From Shewanella ulleungensis (GTDB lineage: Bacteria; Pseudomonadota; Gammaproteobacteria; Enterobacterales; Shewanellaceae), in contig NZ_BMQW01000001.1 in NCBI RefSeq assembly GCF_014648315.1, positions 496,001 to 560,000 of the forward strand: DNA of 64,000 nucleotides. Reading direction: 5' to 3'. A model generated the notes under the pieces. That model was not told the origin of the DNA. It made no database searches and saw nothing but the letters and a program-made list of their open reading frames with translations. The position numbers and the translations under genes were made by a program. The stretch's first letter is position 1; each line of letters starts with the position of its first letter. Of the stretch, positions 47,351 through 58,222 are shown piece by piece.

Positions 47351-49093
47351 CTAAGGCTGTGGTGTTAAAAAGCGTGCTTTTACCGCTTCTGCCATTAAGT
47401 TTGGTGGAATTAAGCCTTGTTCTAATACAAAGTTATTAAAGGCTAAACGGTCGAACTTGTCACCTAAGCCTAATTCAACATCTGCTCTGATTTCAAGCAG
47501 TCTAGACAAGCCATAGAAATAACTCCCAGCCTGCCCCGGCATACGCATGGTGTAACGGTCGACTTCTTGTTTTACTGCCGCTTTTGAAAAAACCACATCA
47601 TTACTGAGTAGATTATAAGCTTGCTCTTTGGTAGTTAACCCTAGGTTTAACATTGGGTCTAACATGGCCCTGGCATTACGTAATAGGCGATGTTGTAGTG
47701 CAATTAACTGGCCTTCAATAGGCAAATACGGCAGCATTTCGGCTTCTGCATACAAGGCCCAACCTTCAACGTTTACACTATTAAACGCATAATATACTCG
47801 TGCTAATGACACACCTTGCTCCAGCATGACAGCAAATTGCAATTCATGACCTGGTCGGCCTTCGTGAGCACTTAATGTGTAAGCTACGGCATCAAAATTA
47901 AAGTCGTCATAAGCAGCGTCGCCGCTCAACGCAGGGTTGCCAGTGGTTAATACAAATTGACCTTGCTCGCCTGTGTTACCAATAAACGGTGGTGGCAACA
48001 TATGAGGTGCTGGGCTGCCAGCCGCTTCAGCATCGCTTGCAAGACGCATTATCATATTACGTTTAGGTAAATCGACAACCTCTTTCGCAGTAATAATGCC
48101 TTCAAGTTTGGTGTTAATTTCACGGTAATGATTTTCAATTTTATCATTAGATAATGATTGTTTTTTTAGTGCTCTTATCACATCGCGATAATCACTCGAT
48201 GGCATATCAAACTTAGCGGCCACTAACGGAGCTAGAGCTTGCATATTTGCTTTAGTGATCATGTAACTTGCTTTTGCTCGTTCAATTAACAAGTTAGGAT
48301 CGATATCTATCCCAGCGCTTTTTAGCTTTAACGCATAAATTTCTGCCGGTAGTTTATAGTCATTACGAGCATGAGGAATAACCGTTTTTTCGGCCCATTG
48401 ACGGTAATCAGTAATTTGTTTTTGTAATAGTGCAAGGTTGTCGTTTGCTTGGCTGAACTTATTTTTATCAAATAGCTGTTGTAGACCTTGTAGTAAAGTA
48501 TCTGTTCTGGTTAATGCTTGTTCAACTTCTTCTTTAGTCGGGCCGAGTAAGGATTTATTACTTAACGCCGTTTCAAATAACGTTTTAGCTTGTTCCGTTA
48601 ATGCGACTTGGCCGTTTTTACCGACATAACAAGCCAAACGCGTCATCGCAGCCTGTTTACGACTGTCAGCCATTTGCTCATCAAGTAATGCCGAAACACC
48701 TCTAAAGATAATTAACGGGACATCAACCCAAGGTAACATGTATTTATCGTCTAACTGCCCTGCCATAATAGTCTGGTCAATATCATCGATAATAATATTA
48801 AGATCTTGGCGAACAGGCAAAAGGGTTTCTGTTTCAAGTGCTTTTAATAAGGTTTTCTTACTGCTATTAAGCGTTTGAATGTACTTGTCTTGTTGTGCTT
48901 TCGTGATGCTACTACACAAGTTGTCGGCTTCTGTTATACCAATAGAGCTCGCCATTTCAGGTTGGAATTGGCTAGTGATTTTAATTTGTTTATTGGTGTA
49001 TGCATTACTGACATCAACCCAGGATCCCGCTGATGATGAGAACGGAATAAGAGCAAGTAGTGGAATCACAGACGTAAAAATTTTGCCTGACAT
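47351..49093 (-). CDS. DUF885 family secreted protein (peptidase-like)
   Basis: 580 residues with a signal peptide (LLALIPFSSSAG). The family motif HEGRPGHELQ near residue 410 resembles a zinc-protease HExxH variant; YAEAEMLPYL follows. DUF885 proteins are assumed metallohydrolases of the periplasm, with poorly known substrates. Monocistronic. Confidence 0.88.
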   Translation of the reverse strand: MSGKIFTSVIPLLALIPFSSSAGSWVDVSNAYTNKQIKITSQFQPEMASSIGITEADNLCSSITKAQQDKYIQTLNSSKKTLLKALETETLLPVRQDLNIIIDDIDQTIMAGQLDDKYMLPWVDVPLIIFRGVSALLDEQMADSRKQAAMTRLACYVGKNGQVALTEQAKTLFETALSNKSLLGPTKEEVEQALTRTDTLLQGLQQLFDKNKFSQANDNLALLQKQITDYRQWAEKTVIPHARNDYKLPAEIYALKLKSAGIDIDPNLLIERAKASYMITKANMQALAPLVAAKFDMPSSDYRDVIRALKKQSLSNDKIENHYREINTKLEGIITAKEVVDLPKRNMIMRLASDAEAAGSPAPHMLPPPFIGNTGEQGQFVLTTGNPALSGDAAYDDFNFDAVAYTLSAHEGRPGHELQFAVMLEQGVSLARVYYAFNSVNVEGWALYAEAEMLPYLPIEGQLIALQHRLLRNARAMLDPMLNLGLTTKEQAYNLLSNDVVFSKAAVKQEVDRYTMRMPGQAGSYFYGLSRLLEIRADVELGLGDKFDRLAFNNFVLEQGLIPPNLMAEAVKARFLTPQP

Positions 49094-49273
49094 CGGCTTA
49101 ATCCTTTTTTTATTATGAAGTCATTACTATAACCGAATAAGGTTCTAAAGTGATGGGCACCGAATTAACTAATCTGTAACGAATAGTGATCATCAACCAT
49201 TATCGATAACCCCATTTTAGTTAACGTCGTGATGATAAAAACACTCAATATGAACGACTAAAGCCCAAACAAT

Positions 49274-49304
49274 AAAAAAGCCGCAGCGATTAACGCTGCG
49301 GCTT
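49274..49304 (-). terminator. Terminator region between DUF885 and acyl-CoA dehydrogenase genes
   Basis: AAGCCGCAGCG and CGCTGCGGCTT form a perfect stem across ATTAA; the minus strand then has six T. It lies upstream of the DUF885 gene and beyond the 49354 end of the dehydrogenase gene on the same strand, where it serves as the latter's terminator. Confidence 0.9.
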
Positions 49305-49353
49305 GTTCTATCGAGAATATCATCAATTTTAACAAATTTTATGATTGCTCAAT

Positions 49354-51150
49354 TTAAAAAGCAAAATCTTCACTGTCTAGTGCCATCATCGAATCTACAC
49401 CATTGGCAATACACGCAGCATGACCTTTTGCTCTAGGTAACATGCGCTGCATATAAAATTGTGCTGTTTTGATTTTAGCTTCATAGAAAGCGGTTTCTGT
49501 GGTGCCAGCTGCCAGTTTATCTTGCGCAACTTTAGCCATTTTTGCCCAGAAGAATGCAAGCGTTACATAACCTGCATACATCAGGTAATCAACAGAAGCA
49601 CCACCGATTTCATCAGGGTTCTTCATCGCTTTGCCACCAATTAATACGGTCAGTTCATGCCACTCTTTTGCATAAGCCATGATAGGTTTAATAAATTCGG
49701 CCATGGCTGGATTGTCCATGTTATGTTGGCAAAATACCGTAACATCTTTAGAGAATGGCTTTAACACCTCACCTTGAGTACCAATAATTTTACGGGCTAA
49801 TAAATCGAGTGCCTGGATACCGGTTGTACCTTCGTATAAACAACTGATTTTTGTGTCACGCATCAGCTGCTCCATGCCCCACTCTTTAATAAAACCATGA
49901 CCCCCAAATATTTGCACGCCGTGGCTGGTACATTCAAAACCAAGTTCTGATAAGAATGCCTTTGCAATTGGTGTCAGTAAGGCTAATTTAGTTTCTGCAT
50001 CAGCTTTAATGGCTTCATCTTTTTCTGCATGACCAATATCAACCAATTGTGCTAAATATGAAATTAACGCACGACCACCTTCTGCAATCGATTTTTGAGT
50101 TAATAACATTCTGCGGACATCTGGATGAACAATAATCGGATCGGCAGGCCCATTAGGATTTTTAACTCCACTGATAGAACGCATTTGTAGGCGATCTTTC
50201 GCGTAAGCTAACGCACCCTGGAAAGACGCTTCAGCAGCTGCAACACCTTCACTTGCCACCCCAATTCGAGCCGCATTCATAAAGGTAAACATGCATTTCA
50301 GGCCACGATTAGGCTCACCAATAAGATGACCTGTCGCGCCATCAAAGTTGATCACACACGTTGCGTTACCATTAATGCCCATTTTATGTTCAATAGATCC
50401 GCAGTTCACGCCGTTACGGTCTGAAATTGTGCCATCTGCATTAACGTTAAACTTAGGTACAATAAACAATGAAATACCTTTATTGCCTTCTGGCGCACCC
50501 GGGATACGGGCAATAACGATATGCACAATGTTGTCAGATAAATCGTGTTCACCTGCCGAAATAAAGATTTTAGTGCCGCTTAACGAATAAGTGCCATCGG
50601 CTTGTAATTCCGCTTTGGTGCGCAACATACCTAAGTCTGTACCACAATGTGGCTCTGTTAAACACATAGTGCCGGTCCAGTTACCTTCAACCAGTTTTGG
50701 CATAAATTGTTGTTTTTGAGCTTCTGTTCCATGGGCTTCAATAGTGGCTAGCGCGCCATGACTTAGGCCTGGATACATAGCAAAACTGTGGTTAGCACTT
50801 GAAAACATCTCAGCGATGCTAATATTTAATGAATGCGGTAAGCCTTGACCACCAAACTCTTCAGATTGCGAGAGCGTCGGCCATCCACCTTCAACGTACT
50901 GTGCATAGGCTTGTTTAAATCCATCAGGTGTCGTTACCACCCCATCTTTCCATGTACATCCTTGTTGATCGCCAATTTGATTTAACGGCGCAACAACCTC
51001 TTCTGTTAATTTTGCAGCTTCAGCAATAATAGCATCAACCATATCCAGACTGGCATCTTGATAACCTAAGTGCTGATAATGTGCTTCGCACTCGAGCAAT
51101 TCTTGCATAACAAATTTAACATCACGGATGGGGGCTTTGTACTCAGGCAT
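49354..51150 (-). CDS. Acyl-CoA dehydrogenase (long form, DmdC-like)
   Basis: 598 residues: N-terminal domain, the FAD-binding TGTMCLTEPHCGTDLG, and LYEGTTGIQALDLLARK near the end of the catalytic part, which carries the catalytic Glu; then a C-terminal extension of about 130 residues. This long form includes DmdC (3-methylmercaptopropionyl-CoA dehydrogenase) and fatty-acid enzymes; sequence alone does not choose between them. It is divergent from the TonB receptor locus, 570 bases away. Confidence 0.9.
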   Translation of the reverse strand: MPEYKAPIRDVKFVMQELLECEAHYQHLGYQDASLDMVDAIIAEAAKLTEEVVAPLNQIGDQQGCTWKDGVVTTPDGFKQAYAQYVEGGWPTLSQSEEFGGQGLPHSLNISIAEMFSSANHSFAMYPGLSHGALATIEAHGTEAQKQQFMPKLVEGNWTGTMCLTEPHCGTDLGMLRTKAELQADGTYSLSGTKIFISAGEHDLSDNIVHIVIARIPGAPEGNKGISLFIVPKFNVNADGTISDRNGVNCGSIEHKMGINGNATCVINFDGATGHLIGEPNRGLKCMFTFMNAARIGVASEGVAAAEASFQGALAYAKDRLQMRSISGVKNPNGPADPIIVHPDVRRMLLTQKSIAEGGRALISYLAQLVDIGHAEKDEAIKADAETKLALLTPIAKAFLSELGFECTSHGVQIFGGHGFIKEWGMEQLMRDTKISCLYEGTTGIQALDLLARKIIGTQGEVLKPFSKDVTVFCQHNMDNPAMAEFIKPIMAYAKEWHELTVLIGGKAMKNPDEIGGASVDYLMYAGYVTLAFFWAKMAKVAQDKLAAGTTETAFYEAKIKTAQFYMQRMLPRAKGHAACIANGVDSMMALDSEDFAF

Positions 51151-51720
51151 TGTTGCTCTCCAAGTTGGTATCTGAACATTAATGGATTAGGAATGAGTAG
51201 ATGCATTAATAGCATCGACTAAAGATAGCTTATCTCTGATGCTAAATTAACTTTGAGTATTATCCAAATGCATAATAATTATATGTATACATTCGCCTTA
51301 GTTATAGTTCTGGGTGAGTTTCGTTAATAAATATTCGTGATGTCACCTGTTATGAACAGCAACTTATAACACTTAAACAGCTAAATTTGAGTAAAAACAC
51401 TAGTTTACTGACGTATTATTCATTATATGAATAGTTGCTTATTAAAATAATTGATTTGTTTAATGTTGAAACACGCCCTAGCATGATTTGGCGGTTAATT
51501 GTTCACTATAAGTGGTAATTTCGTATTTTCAGGATAAGTTTTCGAATAGAAAAACGATGTGCTGATGATTTCCCTTGTTGTTATTGAATAAAGCTGTTTT
51601 ACAAAGATCGATAATTACACATTACAAACAAGAACGCTTAAGCGTCGTATATATCTTTGGTAATTCAACGTGTTAGTTAGCTTGTTTAATAGCAATTAGT
51701 TTTTATCTGGGGAAAAATAA
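51151..51720. other. Intergenic region between acyl-CoA dehydrogenase and TonB receptor
   Basis: 570 AT-rich bases with no gene. It should hold two divergent promoters. I see no obvious operator palindrome. Confidence 0.5.
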
Positions 51721-54162
51721 ATGCATAATAAATCACAGATTTTTAAGTACTCTGTCCTTTCGTTGGCTGTGTTGGGTGTACTCAGTTCAACTGCTTATGC
51801 GGAAGATGAGAAGCCGCTTAAGAAAGATGATGACATGGAACGAATTGTCGTCACCGCCTCAAAAAGAGCTAAAGGTTTACAAGAGTCACCAGTGGCAATT
51901 ACTGTGGTCAGCAGCAAAGCCATTGAGCAGGCTAAAGTCATGGATATTGATGACTTACAAACCTTAGTTCCTACCTTACGTGTCACACCTTTACAACGTT
52001 CAACTAATACTAACTTTGCCATTCGTGGCTTTGGTAATGGTACCAATAACACTGGTATTGAGCCGTCTGTTGGAGTGTTTATTGATGGTGTTTATCGATC
52101 ACGCGCAGCAGCCCAAATTGGTGACTTACCGAGACTGCAACAAATTGAAGTATTAAGTGGGCCGCAAAGTACCTTATTTGGTAAAAATGCTTCTGCAGGC
52201 GTAATAAGTGTGAGTACGCGTGAGCCGGCCTATTATCAGGAAGGTAAAATTGAAGCTGGTATTGGCAATTTTAATCAACGAGTAATGAAAGGATATTACA
52301 CCAATGGCATCACAGATAATTTAGCCTTTAGTGTTTCGGGTGGCTTTAATACCCGAGATGGCTATACCGAATCTGTTACTGGGTTAGATGATATTAACGA
52401 TAAAGATCGCTGGAATGTTCGTGGACAAGCACTGTACGAACCAACTGAAGATGTAAAACTGCGTTTAATTGCTGATTACAGCAAAATTAACGAAGCATGT
52501 TGTACAGTAGAAAACTCTATTAACGGCCCAACTACAGCGGCTGTTCGTGCTTTAGGTGGCGTGGATTTAGACGAAAGCAGTTCATTTGCCTATAAATCGG
52601 CTCTCAACTCAGACCCTATTAATAATGTTAAAGACGGCGGCGTGTCATTACAACTTGACGTGGATTTTGACGGTTATTCATTCACCTCAATCAGTGCGTT
52701 ACGTAACAACGAATCTGATTTTATGAATGATGTGGATTACACCAGCTTGGATATTCTAAATGAAGGTGGCTATACCGATATTGATACTATGACTCAGGAA
52801 TTTCGCATAGCATCAACGGATGAACGTCAACTAGAGTGGATGTTTGGTGCGTTCATATTTCATGAAGAAGTCACAACAGGTGACACTTTATATTACGGCA
52901 ATGACATGAGAAATTACTTTGATGTGCTCATGTCAGCAGGTGGAGCACCTGGTTTGCTCTCTGGTGTAGAAGGTGTTTATGGCCTTGACCCTGGTACCTT
53001 TTTCTCAGGTAACACTGCAGTAAGTTCAGAATTTAAACAAGACAATGATGCTTATTCATTATTTGCTAGTTTTGATTACCATATTACCGATCAATTTACG
53101 GCAATATTTGGAGCCAGTTATACTAATGATCAAAAAGAAATTACCATTTCACAAAATCATAATGACGTTCTTTCTGCACTTGATTTAGCAACTGTACCGA
53201 CATTATTTGGTGTCCCTATTAGCAACATTCCACAACTTGCTCCAGCAGTTCCTGTATTAGAAGGCCTACAATTTTTACCACCGATGTTAGGCTTACCTAA
53301 TGCGGCAGAGAATAATAAGTCTGATGACAGTAAAGCAACTTGGTCTATGCGTTTGTCTTATGAAATCAATGACAATATAAACGTGTTCGCCACAGCAGCA
53401 ACCGGCTTTAAAGCAACATCGTGGAATTTATCGCGTTATTCAAGTCCCTTTGCGTCAGACCAAGCAGCAATCGATACCGCTGGTTTAGCATTGCCGAATC
53501 AAGTTTATGGTGGACGATATGCTTCTCCAGAAGAAGCGATGGTTTACGAGATTGGTATTAAAACTCAATTTGAAAACGGATCGTTCAACGCAACGATATT
53601 TGATCAAACCATTGAAGGTTTCCAATCCTCAATCTTTATCGGCACCGGCTATGTATTGGCTAATGCAGGTAAGCAAAGCACTAAAGGTGTTGAGTTTGAT
53701 TCAAATTACAATTTAACCGAAGACCTATCATTTACATTAGCAGGTACTTTCCTCGATCCAATTTATGACTCGTTTGTTGGTGCATCAGGTTTAGATGGAC
53801 CAGTTGATCTGTCTGGTGAAAAACCAGCGGGTATACATGAAGTGAGTATTACTGCTGGAATTGTATATAACTTTGAAGTGTTTAACGGTGCTGATGGTTA
53901 CGTTCGTACCGATTACCTATTTGAAAGCGATGTCAAAGTTGCCGAAAATACCCCTGAATCTCTATCGCGTGAAGTGAATACCTTTAATGCCAGCACAGGC
54001 TTAGCCTTCGATAACGGCCTAAGTTTGCAACTTTGGGTGCGTAATTTAACCAATGATGAGTATCTATTGTCGGCTTTTCCACCACCAATTCAGGCGGGTA
54101 GCTTTAATGGATATCCTAATCAACCACGTACTTTTGGCGCGAATATTTCGTACCAATTTTAA
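51721..54162 (+). CDS. TonB-dependent outer-membrane receptor
   Basis: 813 residues. Signal peptide to about residue 27 (SSTAYAED), TonB-box region (MERIVVTASKR), plug domain with SVGVFIDGVYRSRAAAQIGD and IEVLSGPQSTLFGKNASAG, and a long barrel ending in the terminal aromatic NISYQF. It is of the type seen in uptake of hydrophobic or complex organic molecules rather than classic siderophore receptors. It begins the 51.7-61.9 kb locus. Confidence 0.93.
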   Translation: MHNKSQIFKYSVLSLAVLGVLSSTAYAEDEKPLKKDDDMERIVVTASKRAKGLQESPVAITVVSSKAIEQAKVMDIDDLQTLVPTLRVTPLQRSTNTNFAIRGFGNGTNNTGIEPSVGVFIDGVYRSRAAAQIGDLPRLQQIEVLSGPQSTLFGKNASAGVISVSTREPAYYQEGKIEAGIGNFNQRVMKGYYTNGITDNLAFSVSGGFNTRDGYTESVTGLDDINDKDRWNVRGQALYEPTEDVKLRLIADYSKINEACCTVENSINGPTTAAVRALGGVDLDESSSFAYKSALNSDPINNVKDGGVSLQLDVDFDGYSFTSISALRNNESDFMNDVDYTSLDILNEGGYTDIDTMTQEFRIASTDERQLEWMFGAFIFHEEVTTGDTLYYGNDMRNYFDVLMSAGGAPGLLSGVEGVYGLDPGTFFSGNTAVSSEFKQDNDAYSLFASFDYHITDQFTAIFGASYTNDQKEITISQNHNDVLSALDLATVPTLFGVPISNIPQLAPAVPVLEGLQFLPPMLGLPNAAENNKSDDSKATWSMRLSYEINDNINVFATAATGFKATSWNLSRYSSPFASDQAAIDTAGLALPNQVYGGRYASPEEAMVYEIGIKTQFENGSFNATIFDQTIEGFQSSIFIGTGYVLANAGKQSTKGVEFDSNYNLTEDLSFTLAGTFLDPIYDSFVGASGLDGPVDLSGEKPAGIHEVSITAGIVYNFEVFNGADGYVRTDYLFESDVKVAENTPESLSREVNTFNASTGLAFDNGLSLQLWVRNLTNDEYLLSAFPPPIQAGSFNGYPNQPRTFGANISYQF

Positions 54163-54171
54163 ATAACCTTC

Positions 54172-54216
54172 AGTCTGTAACGTCAGTGAATATATTGCCG
54201 GCGTTACAGACTTTTT
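54172..54216 (+). terminator. Terminator after the TonB receptor
   Basis: AGTCTGTAACG and CGTTACAGACT pair perfectly over a 19-base loop, followed by TTTT. It may reduce readthrough into the catabolic genes. Confidence 0.85.
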
Positions 54217-54287
54217 CGGTAAGAAACTCATTTATACCTAATTAACAGGTATCGCTTTAATGATTAATAACAATAAGAGTTGTCACT

Positions 54288-54950
54288 ATGTCTATAGAAT
54301 CTATTTTAAAAAACCGTTATTCAGTTCGTGCATTTCAAGACAAGCCTGTGCCTGAAAATGTCTTAAAACAAATCTTCTCTAGTGCACAGCTTTCTCCATC
54401 AAATTGTAACGTACAGCCATGGCAATCGTGCGTGGTGTCTGGCGTAACTAAAGATAAATTAAAAGCTAAATTTATCGAAACCTTAATGAGTGGTGCTTCA
54501 CCCAACCCTGACTTTAACTGGTTGCCACAATATCAAGGTGTGCACCGTGATCGTCAATTTGGTTCAGCTAATGCGCTGTACAGCTCCGTAGGCATCGCTC
54601 GAGAAGACAAAAAAGCACGTCAAATGGCCATGGTGCGAAACTGGCAATTTTTTGATGCCCCTCATGCGGTGTTTTTTACCATGGATAAGTATTTAGACAT
54701 TATGGGTGCTGTCGATTTAGGCATCTATGCGCAAACGTTATCGTTAGTTATGGCTGAACATGGTGTATCAAATTGTATGCAAGGCGCGCTTGGGCAATTC
54801 CCTGATCCCGTTCGTGAAATTTTAGGCCTACCTGAAGAGCGCGGTATTTTATTTGGCATGTCGTTTGGTTACGCCGATGACACTGCTCTGGTCAATAATA
54901 CTCGTACCGAGCGGGAAGCACTTGACACTGCCGTAGCTTTTTTCAAATAA
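54288..54950 (+). CDS. Nitroreductase-family FMN protein
   Basis: 220 residues; NRYSVRAFQDKPVPENVL starts the FMN-binding fold, QLSPSNCNVQPW follows and GILFGMSFGYAD is the C-terminal loop. It could reduce nitro groups, quinones or enones with NAD(P)H. It follows the receptor terminator by 71 bases. Confidence 0.92.
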   Translation: MSIESILKNRYSVRAFQDKPVPENVLKQIFSSAQLSPSNCNVQPWQSCVVSGVTKDKLKAKFIETLMSGASPNPDFNWLPQYQGVHRDRQFGSANALYSSVGIAREDKKARQMAMVRNWQFFDAPHAVFFTMDKYLDIMGAVDLGIYAQTLSLVMAEHGVSNCMQGALGQFPDPVREILGLPEERGILFGMSFGYADDTALVNNTRTEREALDTAVAFFK

Positions 54951-55004
54951 GCTGCATTCTTTTTGATCTGACTTGACTCACTATATTCAATATGGAGATG
55001 GCAT

Positions 55005-55949
55005 ATGCCTCTTACGCATCATTACACCGTCGTCGATGGTGTTAACATTCATTATGTTGAGTCAGGCAATCATGCAGCACAAAAGCCAATTGAAACCTTA
55101 GTTTTTTTACATGGATTTCCTGAATATTGGGGAACATGGCTTAAACAACTTGATTTTTTTGCCTGTAATTATCGAGTTATCGCGCCAGATTTACCAGGAT
55201 ATAACCTCAGCGACAAACCTACGGATACCGGTTTTTATACTGTCCCGAACCTGATCCGCTTTATGAGCAAATTCATTGCCGCAGTTAGCCCAAACCAACC
55301 CGTAACCTTGATTGCCCACGATTGGGGTGGCGCCATTGCCTGGCCGTTAGCCGCATTTAATGCCTCGTTGTTATCACGCTTGGTGATATTAAATGCAGCG
55401 CATCCGAGTACCTTTACCCGCGAGATGATCAATAACTCAAATCAGCGCAGTAAAAGTGCTTATATTCATCAACTTATTGAGCCTGAAGCGGAAAGCCTAT
55501 TAACACAAGATGATTATCATTACTTGGTCGATAAGATTATGCAAAGCCAGCAACCGGCTATTTTCACCCATGAGGTGTTAGACGCATATCGGCAAGTATG
55601 GCGACAACCTGGCGCAATAAATGGCATGTTGCAATATTATCGTGCCATGCCACAACTGGCGCGTAATGACGCCAAAATGGATACCAATGATGACATCACC
55701 GTCTCATCCAACAGCCAGGTCAAACATACATCAGCACTTAAAATACCCAATATTCGCATTAATCTCCCCACGCTTGTGCTGTGGGGCGAGCAAGATTTGG
55801 CATTTGTGAATGAAAACCTCGATGACTTAATTCAATACGTGCCTAATTGTACGATTAAACGTTTTGCTCATACCAGTCACTGGATCCAACATGAAAGACC
55901 CAACGAAGTGAACAATGCAATAAGTGATTTTTTAACTTCAAAAAAATAA
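55005..55949 (+). CDS. Epoxide-hydrolase-like alpha/beta hydrolase
   Basis: 314 residues. HGFPEYWGTW (oxyanion), DLPGYNLSD, nucleophile Asp106 in LIAHDWGG (an Asp rather than Ser, as in epoxide hydrolases and haloalkane dehalogenases), acid in LVLWGEQDLAF and catalytic His in HTSHWIQHERP. GGAG precedes the ATG. The substrate is unknown. Confidence 0.9.
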   Translation: MPLTHHYTVVDGVNIHYVESGNHAAQKPIETLVFLHGFPEYWGTWLKQLDFFACNYRVIAPDLPGYNLSDKPTDTGFYTVPNLIRFMSKFIAAVSPNQPVTLIAHDWGGAIAWPLAAFNASLLSRLVILNAAHPSTFTREMINNSNQRSKSAYIHQLIEPEAESLLTQDDYHYLVDKIMQSQQPAIFTHEVLDAYRQVWRQPGAINGMLQYYRAMPQLARNDAKMDTNDDITVSSNSQVKHTSALKIPNIRINLPTLVLWGEQDLAFVNENLDDLIQYVPNCTIKRFAHTSHWIQHERPNEVNNAISDFLTSKK

Positions 55950-55961
55950 TAAAGGTAATTT

Positions 55962-57098
55962 ATGACGGCAATTGTAATAACACAACATCATGCCCAGGTA
56001 TTTGAAGTCGGCAAAGATGATCTTCATACCACGCGGGTTATTGATATTGATATTTCTAAACCAATGGCACACAACGAAGTGTTATTGCGAGTCGATAAAT
56101 TCGCCCTAACCGCAAATAATATCAGTTACGGAATTGCCGGAGACACTTTAGGATATTGGCGTTTTTTTCCATCAAATGATCCTCAACATTGGGGACGCTT
56201 GCCAGTAATGGGCTATGCCGAAGTAATAAAATCTAAAAACGACCAAATATTAGTTGGCGAACGAGTCTGGGGATTTATGCCCATGGCAACTCACCTAATT
56301 ATCGTTGCAGGTAATGTAACTCAACATGGTTTTAGTGATGTTAATCCTTGTAGAGAAGGATTATCTCCAATTTACAATTATTTTGATCGCGTTGGTGCCA
56401 ATCCTTTTTATCGTGAACAAAACGAAGATTACGATATTTTACTACGCGGATTATTTACCACATCCTGGTTGGTCGACGACTTTATGTTCGACAACCATTA
56501 TTTTGATGCCAAGCAATATCTCATAACCAGTGCATCAAGCAAAACCAGCATTGCCCTTGCCTACTGCATCAAGCAACGCGGAGATCGCCCTGCCATAGGT
56601 ATCACCTCAGAGGTTAATAAAGCATTTGTAGAGTCACTTGGCTGTTACGACAAGGTCATTAGTTATCAACAAATATGCGAGCTAGACTCCGCAATACCCT
56701 CAATATTAGTTGACATGGCCGGAGGCAAAACAACATTAGCGTCTATTCACCACCACTTAGGCTCACGACTCACCTACTCTTGCCGCATTGGCGCAACGCA
56801 CCATAATGATATAGACATCACTCAAGCGGGCGTAGAATCTCATCTTCCTGGCGCGTCTCCGACGTTCTTTTTTGCACCGACACAACTAAAAAAACGCAGC
56901 AAAGATTGGGGAACAACTGAAACGATGAAACAGATGAATATTGCTTTACTCAGATATATCGATTTTTGTAAGAGCAACATCAAGACTAAGCACATACATG
57001 GCCTCAATCAGGTTAACGATGATTTCCAAGCTGTTTTAACCGGTTGTGCCGATGCTTCTGTGGGGTTAATCGTCAACCCAAACAGCGTGAGTAATTAG
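55962..57098 (+). CDS. DUF2855 family protein
   Basis: 378 residues with an NAD(P)-oxidoreductase-like medium-chain fold: LRVDKFALTANNISYGIAGDTLGYW early and YLITSASSKTSIALAYC for the Rossmann region. It resembles an MDR-type enoyl or quinone reductase lacking zinc. DUF2855 has no known substrate. It is 12 bases from the hydrolase gene. Confidence 0.85.
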   Translation: MTAIVITQHHAQVFEVGKDDLHTTRVIDIDISKPMAHNEVLLRVDKFALTANNISYGIAGDTLGYWRFFPSNDPQHWGRLPVMGYAEVIKSKNDQILVGERVWGFMPMATHLIIVAGNVTQHGFSDVNPCREGLSPIYNYFDRVGANPFYREQNEDYDILLRGLFTTSWLVDDFMFDNHYFDAKQYLITSASSKTSIALAYCIKQRGDRPAIGITSEVNKAFVESLGCYDKVISYQQICELDSAIPSILVDMAGGKTTLASIHHHLGSRLTYSCRIGATHHNDIDITQAGVESHLPGASPTFFFAPTQLKKRSKDWGTTETMKQMNIALLRYIDFCKSNIKTKHIHGLNQVNDDFQAVLTGCADASVGLIVNPNSVSN

Positions 57099-57251
57099 CC
57101 AGTTTACTACTGGCACAGCAGCTAACTTAAGACTTAATGAGCAAAGTACACAATAAAATTGAGTCATTGAATTAAAACGGATGTTTCCCCTAACTATTAC
57201 TTAGCTTTTATGTTCATTAGCTAAGATTTTTCGTTTTTACTAGAGGTTATT

Positions 57252-58160
57252 ATGGACAATATGCAACTGATAACATTGGTCAACACACAGGTAATACCTA
57301 TTTGTATCTTCTTGATCATGATGGGAATGGGGTTATCGCTGGTGGTCAATGATTTTAAACGAGTCATAAAATATCCTAAAGCAGTGGCTATTGGGTTAAC
57401 CAATCAATTATTACTGCTTCCTATCATCGGGTTTGCGTTAGCCAGCATTATGCCATTAGAACCTGAATATGCAGTTGGGGTTATGTTACTCGTGTTATGT
57501 CCTGGCGGTACCACTTCAAATATGTTTTCACATTTAGCCAAGGCAGATGTCGCCCTGTCTGTCACCATGACGGCCGTTGCCAGTTTACTTACCGTATTTA
57601 CTATTCCTGTGGTGCTCAATTACTCACTAATTCACTTTATGGGTGAAGGCAGTGAATTTCAGTTACCCATTATGGCCACCATGATTAGTCTGATGAAGCT
57701 CACTATTGTGCCTATTGCTGTGGGGATGTTAATCAGGCGATATGCTCCAAAAGTAGCAGAAAGCACACAAGTGCATGTATCGCGTTTCGGAATTTTATTT
57801 TTAACCTTACTGATTATCTTTCTGACTTATATTCAACAAGATATTGTTATTCCTGCACTGATTGCTGCCGGCCCAGTATCTATTATCCTTAATATTTCAA
57901 CCATGTTATTGGGTTATTACACCAGTAAATGGTTTGGGCTTAATTTTGCTCAGCGTACATCCATTACCATTGAAGTTGGACTACAAAACAGTACGTTATC
58001 AATGTTTATGGCGTTAACATTACTCGCCAATTATAAAATGTCATTCACGCCCGCTATTTACACACTTACCATGCTATTTACGGCGAGCATTTTAGTCGGT
58101 ATGTTAAATACAAAATACATTAAAGCTAAACAGCTAAGGGCTTCTATAGCCGAAAGCTAG
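57252..58160 (+). CDS. Bile acid:sodium symporter (BASS) family transporter
   Basis: 302 residues, about nine to ten membrane helices. Family segment VGVMLLVLCPGGTTSNMFSH is the conserved Na+ site region. It imports an organic anion such as a bile acid, pantoate or another carboxylate with sodium; the partners here do not identify which. Confidence 0.9.
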   Translation: MDNMQLITLVNTQVIPICIFLIMMGMGLSLVVNDFKRVIKYPKAVAIGLTNQLLLLPIIGFALASIMPLEPEYAVGVMLLVLCPGGTTSNMFSHLAKADVALSVTMTAVASLLTVFTIPVVLNYSLIHFMGEGSEFQLPIMATMISLMKLTIVPIAVGMLIRRYAPKVAESTQVHVSRFGILFLTLLIIFLTYIQQDIVIPALIAAGPVSIILNISTMLLGYYTSKWFGLNFAQRTSITIEVGLQNSTLSMFMALTLLANYKMSFTPAIYTLTMLFTASILVGMLNTKYIKAKQLRASIAES

Positions 58161-58222
58161 ATTCAAGCTTATGAAATATAATAATAAAATAACAATGACT
58201 TAAATAAAATATTAGGTGAAAT